Source: Pythium myriotylum (Eukaryota; Oomycota; Peronosporomycetes; Pythiales; Pythiaceae). From it: DNA of 64,000 bases. The translations under genes were made by a program, and so were the position numbers. The stretch is taken from assembly GCA_023091665.1 (NCBI GenBank), contig JALJCQ010000023.1, positions 62,001 through 126,000 of the forward strand. Direction: 5' to 3'. Below, piece after piece: positions 1-10,951 of this stretch. The notes below the pieces were generated by a model. It ran no database searches and was not told where the DNA came from. It saw only the letters and a program-made list of their open reading frames with translations. Position 1 is the stretch's first letter, and each line of letters opens with the position of its first letter.

Positions 1-609
1 TCAGCCAGTTCGCCGCGGACCCGTGTCCAACACACTGGCAAGCTCTCAAGCGTGTGCTCCGCTACCTGCAAGGGACTCCGACGTACTGCCTGCAGTTCTC
101 GGCATCGAACGACGGAAGACTGGTCGGCTACTCCGACGCCGACTGGGCTGGCGACATCGAGTCACGTCGAAGCACCAGCGGCTACGTGTTCATGCTCAAC
201 GGCGGATGCATCAGCTGGCGCAGCAAGAAGCAGCAAACTGTCGCCCTCTCCTCGACCGAAGCAGAGTACATGGCTCTATCGGAAGCGATCCAAGAAGCCG
301 TGTGGCTCAAGGCGTTCCTGTGCGAACTCGGCGAAGTTGCAAGCGACCAAGCGCTCACGGTGTACGAAGACAACCAAGGTGCCATCGCGTTTGCCAAGAA
401 CCCCGAGTTCGGCGCCAAGCACATCGACATTCGCTACCACTTCGTTCGTAAGAAGGTCGAAGACGGTCAAGTGTGTCTCCAGTATTGTCCGACCCAAGAC
501 ATGCTTGCCGACATCATGACCAAGCCGATCCCCACGGTCCAGTTCGACGTGCTCCGCACCAAGCTTGGTGTCCAAGACGCAGTCGAGTCGAGGGGGAGTG
601 TTGAAGATG
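1..609 (+). mobile_element. Ty1/copia retrotransposon, 3' end of pol (RT tail and RNase H)
   Basis: The frame is open from base 3 and enters the window already inside pol. The start reads as the last part of a copia reverse transcriptase (motif KRVLRYLQGT). A full RNase H follows, with YSDADWAGD, the STSGYVFMLNG block, SWRSKKQQTVALSSTEAEYM and KHIDIRYHFVR, which are hallmarks of copia elements. The frame has no lesion over this stretch, so the element may be fairly young. No stop codon closes it before the LTR: the frame runs through the polypurine tract and on into downstream DNA. Only about 200 residues of pol are present; gag, protease, integrase and most of RT lie to the left of the window. 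Confidence 0.93.
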
Positions 610-780
610 ATGCGCCTCGAACCCCGTACGCCCATGCTCGCGTCGGCAACACATCGTTAGGACGTGCCCGCTCTCGGCCACCCGCTACCAGTTCCAATGG
701 CTGCAGCGCCTCCGGACATGCGCCCCCAGCCGCACCCGTTGGCAGCCAGCGCGACGCGCCAAGCCTAAGGGCGTGCGAGC
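590..780 (+). repeat. polypurine tract and probable start of copia 3' LTR
   Basis: A purine run (GAGGGGGAG, 590-598) is followed directly by TGTTGA at 599. This is the usual copia arrangement of polypurine tract then LTR beginning TGTTG. The right end of the LTR could not be fixed: gypsy-derived coding sequence is recognisable from about 861, so the LTR is shorter than about 270 bp, truncated, or overwritten. The end given here is a guess. Confidence 0.45.
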
Positions 781-860
781 CCGTCGACCAGACGAGCGCC
801 GCCGGCGCAGTTAACTCTATACCCGGCGGAGAATCCCAGGATGCGTTTGAAGGTGCTAAC

Positions 861-1900
861 GTGGCGAGGCTGGAGCGCGTCCGCGCACACCAAGACGCGG
901 ACCCACCTACGCGGAGGCTGAGAGCTTTCCTCGCTGGCGATACGCGTGCACTCTCCCGCGATGAAGTTGCCCAGGCAGCGAAAGTTGCTGATCAGTTTGT
1001 TCTGGACGAGCACGGAGTGCTACGATATGTGAGGATATGTGAGCCTCCGTCCCGGTGCTCGTGAGAAGCCAGCTCGACTCGTGGTCCCAACCACGCTGCG
1101 GAGGGACCTGTTGCATCACTGCCACGTCGAATTTCAAGGTGGCCATCAGGGGATCACGCGTACCCATGAAATAGTCCGGTCTGAGTATTATTGGGCCGGG
1201 ATGTATCAGGATATCGCCCTCTTTTGCTCGAGTTGTGTAGATTGCAGCACCGGAAAAGGTCTCCCGGCAAACCCTGGCCGTCTCTCGGCAATATCCAACC
1301 GGAGTATCCATTTCACGTCGTCTCTATGGATTTTGTACTCCCATTGCCTCTGTCTGAACAAGGGAGCACGGCGTTGCTACTCTTCCAGTGCATGTTCACT
1401 GGCTTTGTGATGTGTAAAGCGATGTCGGACACCAGCGCGCCAGCTGTTGCCAGAGCGTACGATGAGGTAGTTTTCCAGCAATTCGGCGCCAGCCCTATTA
1501 TTAGGCACGACCAAGATCCAGTTTTCATGAGTGAAGTGTTCGCCCAATTCTGGTCCATGCTAGGGAGCCAGCAGCGCGCCACGTTGGCCTACCGGCCTCA
1601 AGCCAACGGCCAACAGGAACGCTCAGTCCAGAACGTGGCGCGCAGCATCAAGTCCTACGTCATGCGATCAGGTCAAGACGACTGGGAGGATGTGGTATAT
1701 CGATTAATGTTTGCGATTAACACGTCAGTGGACGCGACACGCAGAGACACGCCATTCTTTCTCGCCCACGGCTGGGACGCCAAGTCGACAGTGATAAACC
1801 TGAATAGATACCAGTCGCCGAGATCAAGGCCGGCCGCCTGCTGTATGAGTTCGACAACAGTAGACGCGCTGAGACCAGGTTTGCAGCCATGCAATCTGGT
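861..1900 (+). mobile_element. Ty3/gypsy integrase remnant, frameshifted
   Basis: Three reading-frame pieces together give a gypsy integrase. The first shares the copia frame and ends near 1045. The second (about 1040-1285) carries the H2C2 zinc-binding module, including GGHQGITRTHE and a CSSCVDCSTGKG cysteine pair. The third (about 1285-1830) carries the catalytic core: FHVVSMDFVLPLP, then IIRHDQDPVFMSEVF, then YRPQANGQQERSVQ. The acidic residues of the core are therefore present. The breaks are a 10-bp tandem duplication at 1024-1043 and a small deletion near 1283-1286. After about 1830 similarity fades with a further frame change. No RT, gag or LTR of this element is seen nearby, so it is a fragment and not an active copy. 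Confidence 0.85.
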
Positions 1901-2343
1901 GACGGAGAGGCGCCGCGCGACTAGCAGCGCCGAGCGGAGACGCCAGCCTCCGCTGCCAAGTGCTAGCAATTACGAGGTGCGAGTCCCCATATTTCCCAGT
2001 CGTAGTATGAAACTCGCGAAAAGGCGCCGCCTCTGCGCCTATTTTGTTTGCATCGAGTATGTGTCATGAGGTTAGCCCAGTGCTAGACACTAGCCCGCCG
2101 AGCCCCAACTTGCGTTTCTGCTGACGTGTCCGGCGCGACATTGGTCGATAGACTGGTTGAGTCGGTTTGTACAGGCCCAAAATGGATAGGAGCGTCTGGG
2201 GAGGGGACTCGCAAAAGAAAAAAATTGTATTGAAATGCATGAACGACTTGACTAGGGACTACACGCAGGAATCAAGAGCTGTGCAGGAAAAGAAAGAAGA
2301 ACGAAGCAAGGTCGATGAGTCGGACCTCATGTCGCGGTGTGAG

Positions 2344-4713
2344 TTAGTCGTACTTGACTCGCTTCCGGGCCGAACCTTCCAGCGCCGCTTTCTTCTTGGC
2401 CTTGGCATCACTAGGGCGAGTGTAGGTTTCGAGCGAGACAGTAGGAGCCAGAGCCTCCAAGTTGGACAGGTCCGACGGGTTGTATGGGTGTGGGAAACTC
2501 CACCCGACGAGGTTACCGTCGTCGTCCACGTATCCAGGAGTTGCAACTGTTCCGGCAGCAAAGCTTCCACGAAACGTTCGGGAGCAGCCGACCAGCGGGC
2601 CCTAATAGGCTCGAGCGAGTCTAACTCGTCAATCTGGTCATCCAGAGGGATCCTGCTGCTCGGGATCCAGGCACAAATCGTCGACGCGAGCCAGATTGCC
2701 GGTTCGGAGTAAATCAGCTGACTCATACCTCCAGGCCGCTGGTTATTCAACTTTGTCGCCTCGGCTCGAAAGCTGGCGATGTACTGATCGCGCAATGTGA
2801 ATAGCTCGTACCAGGGCCCCATCCCTTCGGCGCCGTCCGCATGCCTCTTGGGTGGTTTTGGGATAATCAACCAGTGGCCAATGGCCCAGTAAGCCTCGTG
2901 GTACGAGTACATAAAAAGCAAAATGTCGACTATCCAGCGAGCTTGATCCTCGGACCATTCGCCGGGCGCCGACAGGAAGAAGGCTTTCACCCGATTCGCG
3001 AACATCTTGTTCCAAGGCTTCTTCTCGCGAACAGCCTGATACTCCTCAACGGTGATCTTGAGCAAACGGTCTCGCAGAGTCGGCATCTCAGACTTGGTCG
3101 GTGTATAGTTGAGGTAGAACGACGTGGCTTCCAGCATCTTCTGCGTGGCAATGCCGTAGACCTTCTTACGCTGGCGTTCAGTCATCGACCGATAAAGCAC
3201 TGTGGAGCTGCGACCGCGGATTTGGCAAAGAGCCTGGAAGATGATCTTGATGAACGAGCGTCGAGTCTGGCGAGCGGACGAAGGGCGTCGGATCGGTTTG
3301 ATACAGTCAGCATACAGTTTCACCGGCAGGTCAACGGCGACCACCCACTCATCGTCCTCTTTGCTCGCTGGAGGCGCCTCCTCCGCACCGCTGTCCTCAG
3401 TCTCGTCGAGTTCGACACGCCGACTCGTGCTACCTTGGGAAGGTCGTGCCTCGTTCCGGCGTCCCCGTCGAAGCGTCGTGAGAGGCGTTAGGATAGTCTT
3501 CGCTCCCCTCTGAGCTGGAAGTCTCTTCGCCTGGCACTGTTGCGCCAATACCAAGTCGTTGACCAAGCTCTTCGACTTACGGCTGAGCGTCGAAGGCGAG
3601 GGGTGGGCCGACGTCCCCTGGCCTTTCGACTCCCTGCCACTGTCATCGTCGCTAGAAGAGGAAAGTGTCCGCTTGACGGGCCGCTTGCCAGCGGACCGGT
3701 GCTAAGACTTGGCCCCCGCGTTCGGACCTGCCATCGCCGAGACACCTGCGGCGAAGAGAGGGCGATAAGAAGCCAATGTCGACATCGCCGGCGGCGGAGG
3801 TCCGGGTGGCGTATCCAGGCCGCTAGCCGTGCACATGAGAGCCATGCCCATGGGTACATCGGCCGGTGAGCTCGTGATCGCAGCGCGAAGGAATGAATAC
3901 CACTGGGCAGCCCGACCCGCCGCGCGTCCGTGAACCCAAGTGAATCGGAACTAGTCCTCCAAGGCGCTGTCGGTCCAGTGGGAGCCCGACACCTGCGCAT
4001 TCTCTAGCTCCTCGACCCTGCGATGGAGACGCCGAATTCGGTCTTGGGTTCGGTGGAGATCGGCCCGGAGCTGGTCGCGCTCATTTTCGAGTTCGCTGAC
4101 ACTAGCCCGGAGGTGGTCAACTTCAGTGTCCAGCGCCGTTGTCAGGGCAGCAGCAGCCTGTTTTTCCTCCCGGGATCGGAGGAGCTCGGCAGTCGTGCGG
4201 TTCACCAAGCCTTGCTCTTCCACTAGCTTATCTTTCGTGCTGAAGAAAAGCTCCTCGAGTTTCTCGGCGTGATCAGTGGCGAGTTGAACGTAAGCAAGAC
4301 ATAGCAGACTGAATTGGTTGTGCTCCGCCAATGACGTGGTTCGTGTACTCCGAAGCACGCCCATAATCACCAGCGCGGGGAGGAGATTGAGAAGCCGGCG
4401 ATTGACTTGAAGCGTGTATAGGAGACGCCGAATGAAACCGTCGAGCCCGAAGAGTTCGTCAATGCGGCGGCTGACCAGCTGCGCGCGAGGTAATCTGTCA
4501 CTGGGGTTGCCTAGCTGACGCAGCTGTGAGTCAAGTTCACCGAGTGCGCACCCGAGTGGAGATGGTCCATCGCCGTGGGGCTCACGCAAGAGCACCTGAT
4601 CGAGATCACTGGGCCCGACGGCGTCTGCCAGGTTCACTTCGGGACAGACGCATGCTCGAAGAAAAGCCGCGGCGTCTCCAACTAGCGGCTGGTCCCAATT
4701 CCAGCCGCGCATC
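2344..4713 (-). pseudogene. broken gag-like protein of a retroelement (unassigned)
   Basis: The upstream piece starts at 4713 or 4715 and runs to a stop at 3951. It is mostly helical and ends in a long coiled coil (about residues 150-245, ELENERDQLRADLHRTQDR). Coding character continues beyond that stop in other frames: a Pro/Ser-rich linker (about 3850-3500), then a globular part (about 3420-2600) and a basic C-terminus ending KRVKYD at 2344. At least one nonsense codon and two frame changes interrupt it. A coiled-coil region, a low-complexity linker and a basic tail, with retroelement debris on the left, fit a gag or gag-like accessory ORF, but I recognise no family motif and no CCHC knuckle. 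It could also be a decayed host gene. Confidence 0.45.
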
Positions 4714-4753
4714 AAGACTATGAGGCGAGAACGGAGATCCCGCAGGCTGTCGT

Positions 4754-6158
4754 GTGTTTCACTACCTCCTGGAGCTTGGTCGTCAGGTCCGCCAAGAATC
4801 GAGCGAGGTCGTCAGGATGCGCGTGGGTAGAATCTGGCCGGAGCTCTTCAATCGTCAGCTCGCTGATCTGATCGACAGAGGATGGGCAGACGCAGACACG
4901 GTACGGAGAATCGGAGAGATGAAGCCTCGGATGAACAAGTACAGGGATTATTACCAGTCGGCCTTGTCGCAAGATCGCGCGAACGCCTATGGCGCGAACG
5001 GGTGGATGAAGCGTCAATACATCGGCAAGTGGCAAAATTTGAGCAAGAAGATATATCTGACGCGAAGGTAGTATTTACCACGCTCTCTCATGCAGGGAGT
5101 CCAAAACTCCTGCGGGAACAGTTCCACATTGTCATCAACGATGAAGGCGGTCAGACGTTGGAGACAGCCCTAATGCAAGCTATCCGGACGAGTACCGAAA
5201 CGGTGATAATCATTGGCGACGAGTATCAGTTGAGGGGATTCAGTGGCCTCCCCGAACCAATTCGCGATCGTTTCCACCCAGACAACAGACGCCAAGAGAT
5301 CAATTGGTCCCTCATGCACGCCATCGCACACAAGTACGCTCGCCACACATACTCGAGCTATCCGGGAATTACGCAGAAGCACGAGTACTGGAGTCACCGG
5401 GAAATCACCAGATTGCTAAATGCCTTCTATCCGCATGAGTTGTTACCAAGGGCGCGAAAGTCGGAAGATTATTTGGAGGAGATGCCTCTGCCCCCGGTCG
5501 CGAGTGGCAAGCTGTGTTTTGAAGGTGAACCTACAGGAAAGATGGGACGAACGCGTGTAATGTGGTATGGAGCGGAACGTGAACTTCTCCGTCGACCAGA
5601 AGTCGAGAACAAGGTGGAACAGTACCTGGTCATCGATCTACTAATACGGATCCGAGCCGAAGTAAAGAGAAGGGAACCCCGCGAGGAGAAGCATGTCTTC
5701 ATTATTACGCCCTATAACGCTCAGGTGCGCGAACTACACTACCAGATTCGACGATCTCAAGGTTGATTTGAAGGATATATCAGAGTAGAAGTGGAGACGA
5801 CTGATTCCAGCCAAGGACGCGAAGCCGACATTGTCATAGCCTCGATGGTGCGAACCTCCAGCCTTGGCTTCATCCCGCGCGGACGTTGGTGTCGCTGAGT
5901 CGTTGTCGCGATTATCTGTTTATCGTAGCGAGTTGGAAGGCTTATCGACAGGACCAAAATTGGCAGCGGCTCCGCGAAAGAGCCGAAGTGTTGAGGATCG
6001 CTTACCGGCGAGTGGAATGGGAGACCCAAGCCGCTGAGGCCGCGATGAATGACAACTGGACCTTGAAGCTCATCGGTGATGTGTCTATTGCTCGTCAACA
6101 TGCGAGTGTCAGCAGTTCGACGCTTGGATTAGGAGCTGGGAGCGCTGCGGAGGAGTGA
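4754..6158 (+). pseudogene. UPF1/ZNFX1-like SF1 helicase, 5'-truncated and frameshifted
   Basis: Helicase motifs occur in the right order. VVFTTLSHAG lies before motif II. Motif II is INDEGGQTLE (a DEAxQ-type Walker B), motif III is GDEYQLRGF, then FIITPYNAQVRE. After an in-frame TGA at 5764-5766 comes motif V (TTDSSQGREADIVIASMVR), and after another frame change near 5885 comes motif VI (SLSRCRDYLFIVASW). A further frame change is needed near 5035. Motifs I and Ia with the P-loop are missing, so the fragment begins mid-domain at about 4754, right beside the start of the divergent gag-like gene. This suggests a rearrangement or insertion junction at 4715-4754. It is not a Helitron helicase, which would be PIF1-type. 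Confidence 0.75.
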
Positions 6159-7389
6159 TGCGCCGCCGCCGCCGCCCTTTGATACCGGCAGGGGATTGTT
6201 GTTTGTGTGCGCGAGAGGATGAAGCTTCGGAAAGCAACGACGTGTTAGCGACCATCCTCGGACGTGGAGTTTTGTACTCACTCTTCCCCGCGCTGCTGGG
6301 TTTCGTAGAGGGCGACTGTGGTGGAGCATCCTCAGATTTCCAGAACCAGAGAGAAATTCCCAGTTTAGAAAAGTAAAAATTAGGTTATAGGAGCGTAGGT
6401 CACGAAGATAACAACAGAAACAGTAGGATAGGGGCGCTAGGGACACTGTTCCCCTATTTTGGTGGACAAGTCCCTGTTTTGGGGATTGGTGAGGTTTTTC
6501 ACCATCTCCCATAACGTGGGGTGAGGGTGATTTCACCCAGATCCCCCCTCAGAAGAGAATCGAATTTGCCGTCAACCCAACAAGTCAGTTTGCGCAAGTT
6601 CAAGGAAGGAAAAACCCAACACCCACAGAGTCACCCAAAAACCCCGAGTTGCGCCCGAGGTATCTGGGGCTGAATTAACAGTCTTGCGGCCGGGAAGGCG
6701 AAAAAGCGGCTAAGTGCTGAAGCTGGTAAGCGTCGGAAGCGGGCGTTCTATCGTCACGAATATCGTCGCTCCGCAGCGCAAGTACACGTGAGGACATTGC
6801 GTGGGTGTTGCAGCAGAGTTTCGGGCGTCCACTTCAAAGAAGTTGCGATATCTCGAGGCGTCGCGCGCGTGTGAAGCGAGCGACTCCTGCTTATCTCTAT
6901 TGAGTTTTTTGTTGTCTGGCGCGGCCAGGATCGATCTGCGTACGCCGTTTATCGATTCCGAACGTACCCCACAACAGCCCTCTCAGTGCGACACATGGTG
7001 GGCCAGGCAAAATTGCGCTCCGGTAAGAGCAGTGAGTCTCGTCACTACTATAGAGCACCATCGGAAAGACGGCTGTCAGCACGGGTTTGTGGCACGACAA
7101 CTCATCGTATTGTGCGTGGCATTTGTCGCTACAAGTACAGTGGTGGGCTGTCAGATGTGTGAATAAGTTTCTATCAATTGTGTGCTCAGCTCAAAACATG
7201 ATCCAAGTATCGAATTATCAACTCTCGCATGTATACTATCAAGTTTTGGAAATATCAAGTTTCGGTGGCAGCAATCAGTTTCAACTGATTCGCTCGGACT
7301 TTATTCGGGGTGACAGTTCGGAATGACAAGGAGGTAGTTGGTGGAGCAGGTCAGAATCGAATCTTCATTAGTTTGAGCGGAACTTTCGG
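6159..7389. other. non-coding stretch with small inverted repeats
   Basis: No convincing gene is seen. A (CCG)n-like run lies at about 6161-6176. Two short hairpins occur close together: GGTGA-GGTTTT-TCACC near 6489-6504, and GGGTGA-TTT-CACCC near 6526-6539, inside a G/C-run-rich patch (6430-6550). The stretch from 7170 to 7389 is AT-richer and leads into the PiggyBac ORF; element ends could lie here but were not identified. Confidence 0.5.
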
Positions 7390-8433
7390 ATGGTGACAAG
7401 ATCAAACTCTACCCCGCGAACCAGGTCAAAGGTGGCCAAGACTACGAAAGTCACTACCAACACGAGCAGCGTTCAACAGGTCAAACGACGTAAGACGAAA
7501 GTCAAAATCCAAGATAATGCAGATGAGTTCGAAGTCGAATCCATAGTTGATCATGCGACTGTTTCTGACAACGGAAGTGACGTGCAAAAGTATCTTGTCG
7601 CGTGGGTCGGTTACGAAGAGAAGACGTGGGAGCCGATTGGAAATCTCCCGGTGAAGATGGTAGCGTCATATCACGCATCATTGTCATCTCTCAGTCAGAC
7701 TGAAGATAGTCCCCAATCTCGTAAACCTTCGCAGAAGCCAAGTGCTGGTGTTACCCGCATTATTGGAGAGCGCGCGAAGCCCAAATACAAGGGTTCAAGA
7801 CGTACAGCGAGCTCCGCTGCTAGTGGCTACGATGGTGCGAATGCTACTGCAGACGACGCTGCTTTCTCTGACGCATCCTCTTGTGATAACGGTGACTCGA
7901 ATGTTGCCGCAGACGGCACTGTTTCCTGTGGCGCGGTGTCTTGTGATAACGAGCAAGAACTTTCTCACCAAGTTCAAAATAGGCCCACTGTTATTGTTTG
8001 TGCAACATGCGACGAGGGTCCTGATGGCCTGGCAAGCAGCTGCACTCGGTGCGAGAAACCGATGCATCACTTCTGTGCAACTGATGTCTGTGTGTCACTT
8101 GGTTGGAAGGATGCGAATGGGGATGATGTCATCGAGTTTCCCAATGGCACGTGTTACTGCAGCAAAGGCTGCTATAACCAGCGCCCAGGTGCTTTCCGTG
8201 CTGCGAAGAGAAAGCGATCGCGAAATGCCGTCAATTCAAGCGACTCGGAATATACAAATGTTGATGAAGGTAATACCGATGATGACTACGAGGAAGCCGT
8301 GGGGAAGTCAAAGCGTAACACTGCTTCGATAGCGCAGGCATCTTCGTCTGAAACCACGACTCAACACAAAAAGTCAAAGAAGGTGAGCGATTCGGTTAGC
8401 AATGCCAGAACCAAAGGTCCCAATGCAAAATAA
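7390..8433 (+). pseudogene. chromodomain plus cysteine-rich finger, N-terminal part of PiggyBac transposase
   Basis: The protein opens with a basic stretch, then a chromodomain at about residues 46-96 (EFEVESIVDHA, then KYLVAWVGYEEKTWEP) with its aromatic cage positions largely kept. An acidic/Ser linker follows. A PHD/RING-like cysteine cluster sits at about 203-262: CATCDEG, CTRCEKPMHHFC, then CYCSKGCY. A nuclear-localisation-like KRKRSR follows. The ORF stops at TAA (8431-8433), but the same frame continues at once with KTKKEGIFAVTEPELW, so this is a nonsense mutation in a longer protein. Chromodomains are better known from gypsy integrases; here one is joined to a DNA-transposon protein, presumably to guide it to modified chromatin. 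Confidence 0.8.
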
Positions 8434-10951
8434 AAGACGAAGAAGGAAGGAATCTTTGCTGTTACTGAACCAGAGCTTTGGCCTCCTCCAAAGCTGACGA
8501 GTGTGTTTCATAATCCGAGTGGGGTGCAGGCCATCACTCCGCGAGATCCTTTGGTTGGAAGAATGGTTGCATTCTGCGCTGACAAAGAAGACTGGATGAT
8601 AGCAAAACAAGACGAGGAAGTCAAAGGCTTGTACCTTACGGGTCATATTCATCGATCAAAGCCGGGGAAAGGTGAGACTCACGAAAAGTTGAGAAACGTG
8701 TTTGAGGTTCGCTGGACAGTTACCAACTACCAGTCGAAGACGTTATTATCATCGCATATCTCGTGCAAAGGTTGAGGAAGGCATTCGGAACTTCGATACG
8801 CTTTCTGGCGGAACACTCAACAAGGCCACATGGCAACATATTTGCAATGTTCCAGAAGCCTAGGAAGATGGCAAGAACCTCGACAACTATGTCATTCTCG
8901 ATGGTACATCGGATCTCTTCGCATCAAACCAAATCATTCCTGGGAACTTGCAACTGGTTGAACAGATCACCCACCTTGACTTTCAGCCTACCAGACGTAT
9001 GCAAGAACCTGCTGATCTCTTCAAGCACATGACGACACGGTCGAGACGAAGCTGATCAAGGAAAAGCGACATCATTTTGAGACAGCATCTTCGAGTTTCC
9101 TATCTTACCTCCCACTCGCATTCTGGAGAGCGGTTGTCAACGAGACAAATGCCTACGCGAATCGGTATCAAGGTAAACCAGTGGCACTTGACGAGATGCT
9201 GCGGTTCTTTGGTATCATGTTTTACATGATTATCGTTGGCTAGGGCGATTACTCCAACTATTGGGGGAATCAGGTTGAAGACGAGATTTTCGACACACCG
9301 TCATCTAGCTCCGGCTTGGAACATGTGATGACTTTAAAGCGCTTTCAGTTTATTCGGAAACATCTTTGCTTCCGCTCTAACGTCACTCAAGCCGATTTAA
9401 AAAGAGATCCTGTTGCTCGAATACGCCCGTTGATGACAATGATCAAGTATACTAGTACCAAGTACGTTGTGATTGGAAAAAATGTTGCTGTTGACGAGTC
9501 AAGCATAGCATGCAGGTCGAAGTTCGGTCGACACCTCATTGTCTACAACACTTCGAAACCTACTGGGAAGTTTTATTTCAAAATCTACGCCTGTTGCTGC
9601 TCCACGTTATGGTTGATGATGGGCTTCCGATTGCACTGCGCAAGTAACATGCAAGATCGATTAAAAGGGGTCATTCCAAGCAACGAAGCAAGACACCTCG
9701 ATGATCGCCTTCAATTCTCGTCTCACGTGCGATAGATCGTACTGGAAGTGAAAAAACCTCTTCACAACACAAAGCGAGTAGTGAATACCGACAACTTCTA
9801 CATGTCGGTTACGTTGTTATTGAGTTTGAGAGATGTGGGGATGTATGGGCGGGGCACAATCCGCGAAAACTCGGCACATTTTCCGAAGGCGCACATGCTC
9901 AACAAGGACTCCGATGAGCCGCGCGGGTCGTCCCTCCAAGGTGTTAGTAACACTGGCGAGATTATCGCTGCATCTTGGATGGACGGTTCGACAGTGAATT
10001 TCAAATGCTGATTCGTCTGGAATGGGTGAAGTGACAAGATTGATCGGTAAAGAACCCGTCTCATTTCCCGCACCAAACTGTGTAGCCGAGTACAACAAGC
10101 ACATGCAAGGTGTTGATCTACTAGACCAACGTCGAGCCAAGTACTCTCTAGCTGACGGACACTCCATGAAGAAGTGGCATAAGAAGCTTGCTCTTGGGTT
10201 TATCGACATTGCTAGTGTGAATGCGTATGTCACCAAGCGACTTCAAAACGGTTCGGAAGAAAAGACCACCCGTAACGAACATCGCCAATTCATGGTTGAG
10301 TTGGCATCTGAGCTCATCACAGGGAAGTGGAAGGATACAGCTGTAGAAGAAGGTATGCTTTTTGCGGATGAACGACTAAGTACAACTTCTACAACAAGTT
10401 CACCTAAAGTATCATCGCCCTGCGCAGACTGCAGTTTCATGCAATTCCCAAAAGCAACACGAGGAAAGCGTGGGTGCAAGGTTTGCGCCTTTGAGGGACT
10501 ACAGTGGACCATGAAGTCGATCTACTGCACGAAGAAGCACAACGTCTGTTTGTGTACAAATGTGTATCCGATGACAAAAAAGCTCGAAGCTGTCTTGTGC
10601 CCCCATGTTGATTGGACATGTTGGCGCAAAATCCACGAGTTCTACTTTCCCCGAGGTGTCTTCAACAACCGCGGCAGGATCAAAAGATCCTCCAAACTCT
10701 TTCAAGCCTGTCGACGGCTCAAGCTCGACGGTGACGAGCATGATACAGTAGTCCGTCCTACAAGTATCGGCGGAATCAGCCCTGATGTCGACGTTTATTC
10801 TCCGCTACATAGTTGCCAATCCCCACCTCAACTTTCTGGTTCCCCACCTGAAAGTCCACCGACGCTTGTTTTCAGCTCATTCGATGGAGCGCGAGCCGAG
10901 CAAGAACAAAGCAATGATGCTGAACCCGAAGTTGCGATTAACGAGATTTGA
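8434..10951 (+). pseudogene. PiggyBac-like transposase (DDE), multiply broken
   Basis: This is the continuation of the chromodomain ORF. Recognisable PiggyBac blocks are DEMLRFFGIMFYM; VAVDESSIACRSKFG (first catalytic Asp); VVNTDNFYMSVTLLL (second Asp) with GMYGRGTIREN; NKHMQGVDLLDQRRAKYS; and a C-terminal cysteine-rich module (CKVC, then IYCTKKHNVCLC) ending in a low-complexity tail. Lesions include frame changes near 8750, 9045 and 10005, and nonsense codons near 8862, at 9241-9243 and at 9733-9735. The copy is dead. TTAA target duplications and terminal inverted repeats were looked for by eye and not found with confidence. Confidence 0.88.

Noticed and set aside
4754..6158. Helitron origin for the helicase fragment
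   Set aside because: Motifs are UPF1/ZNFX1-like (DEGGQ, GDEYQL, SSQGREADIVI), not PIF1-like, and no Rep HUH domain is present.
6801..7166. Plus-strand ORF of 121 codons before the PiggyBac element
   Set aside because: No domain, no homologue recognised, composition like surrounding non-coding DNA.
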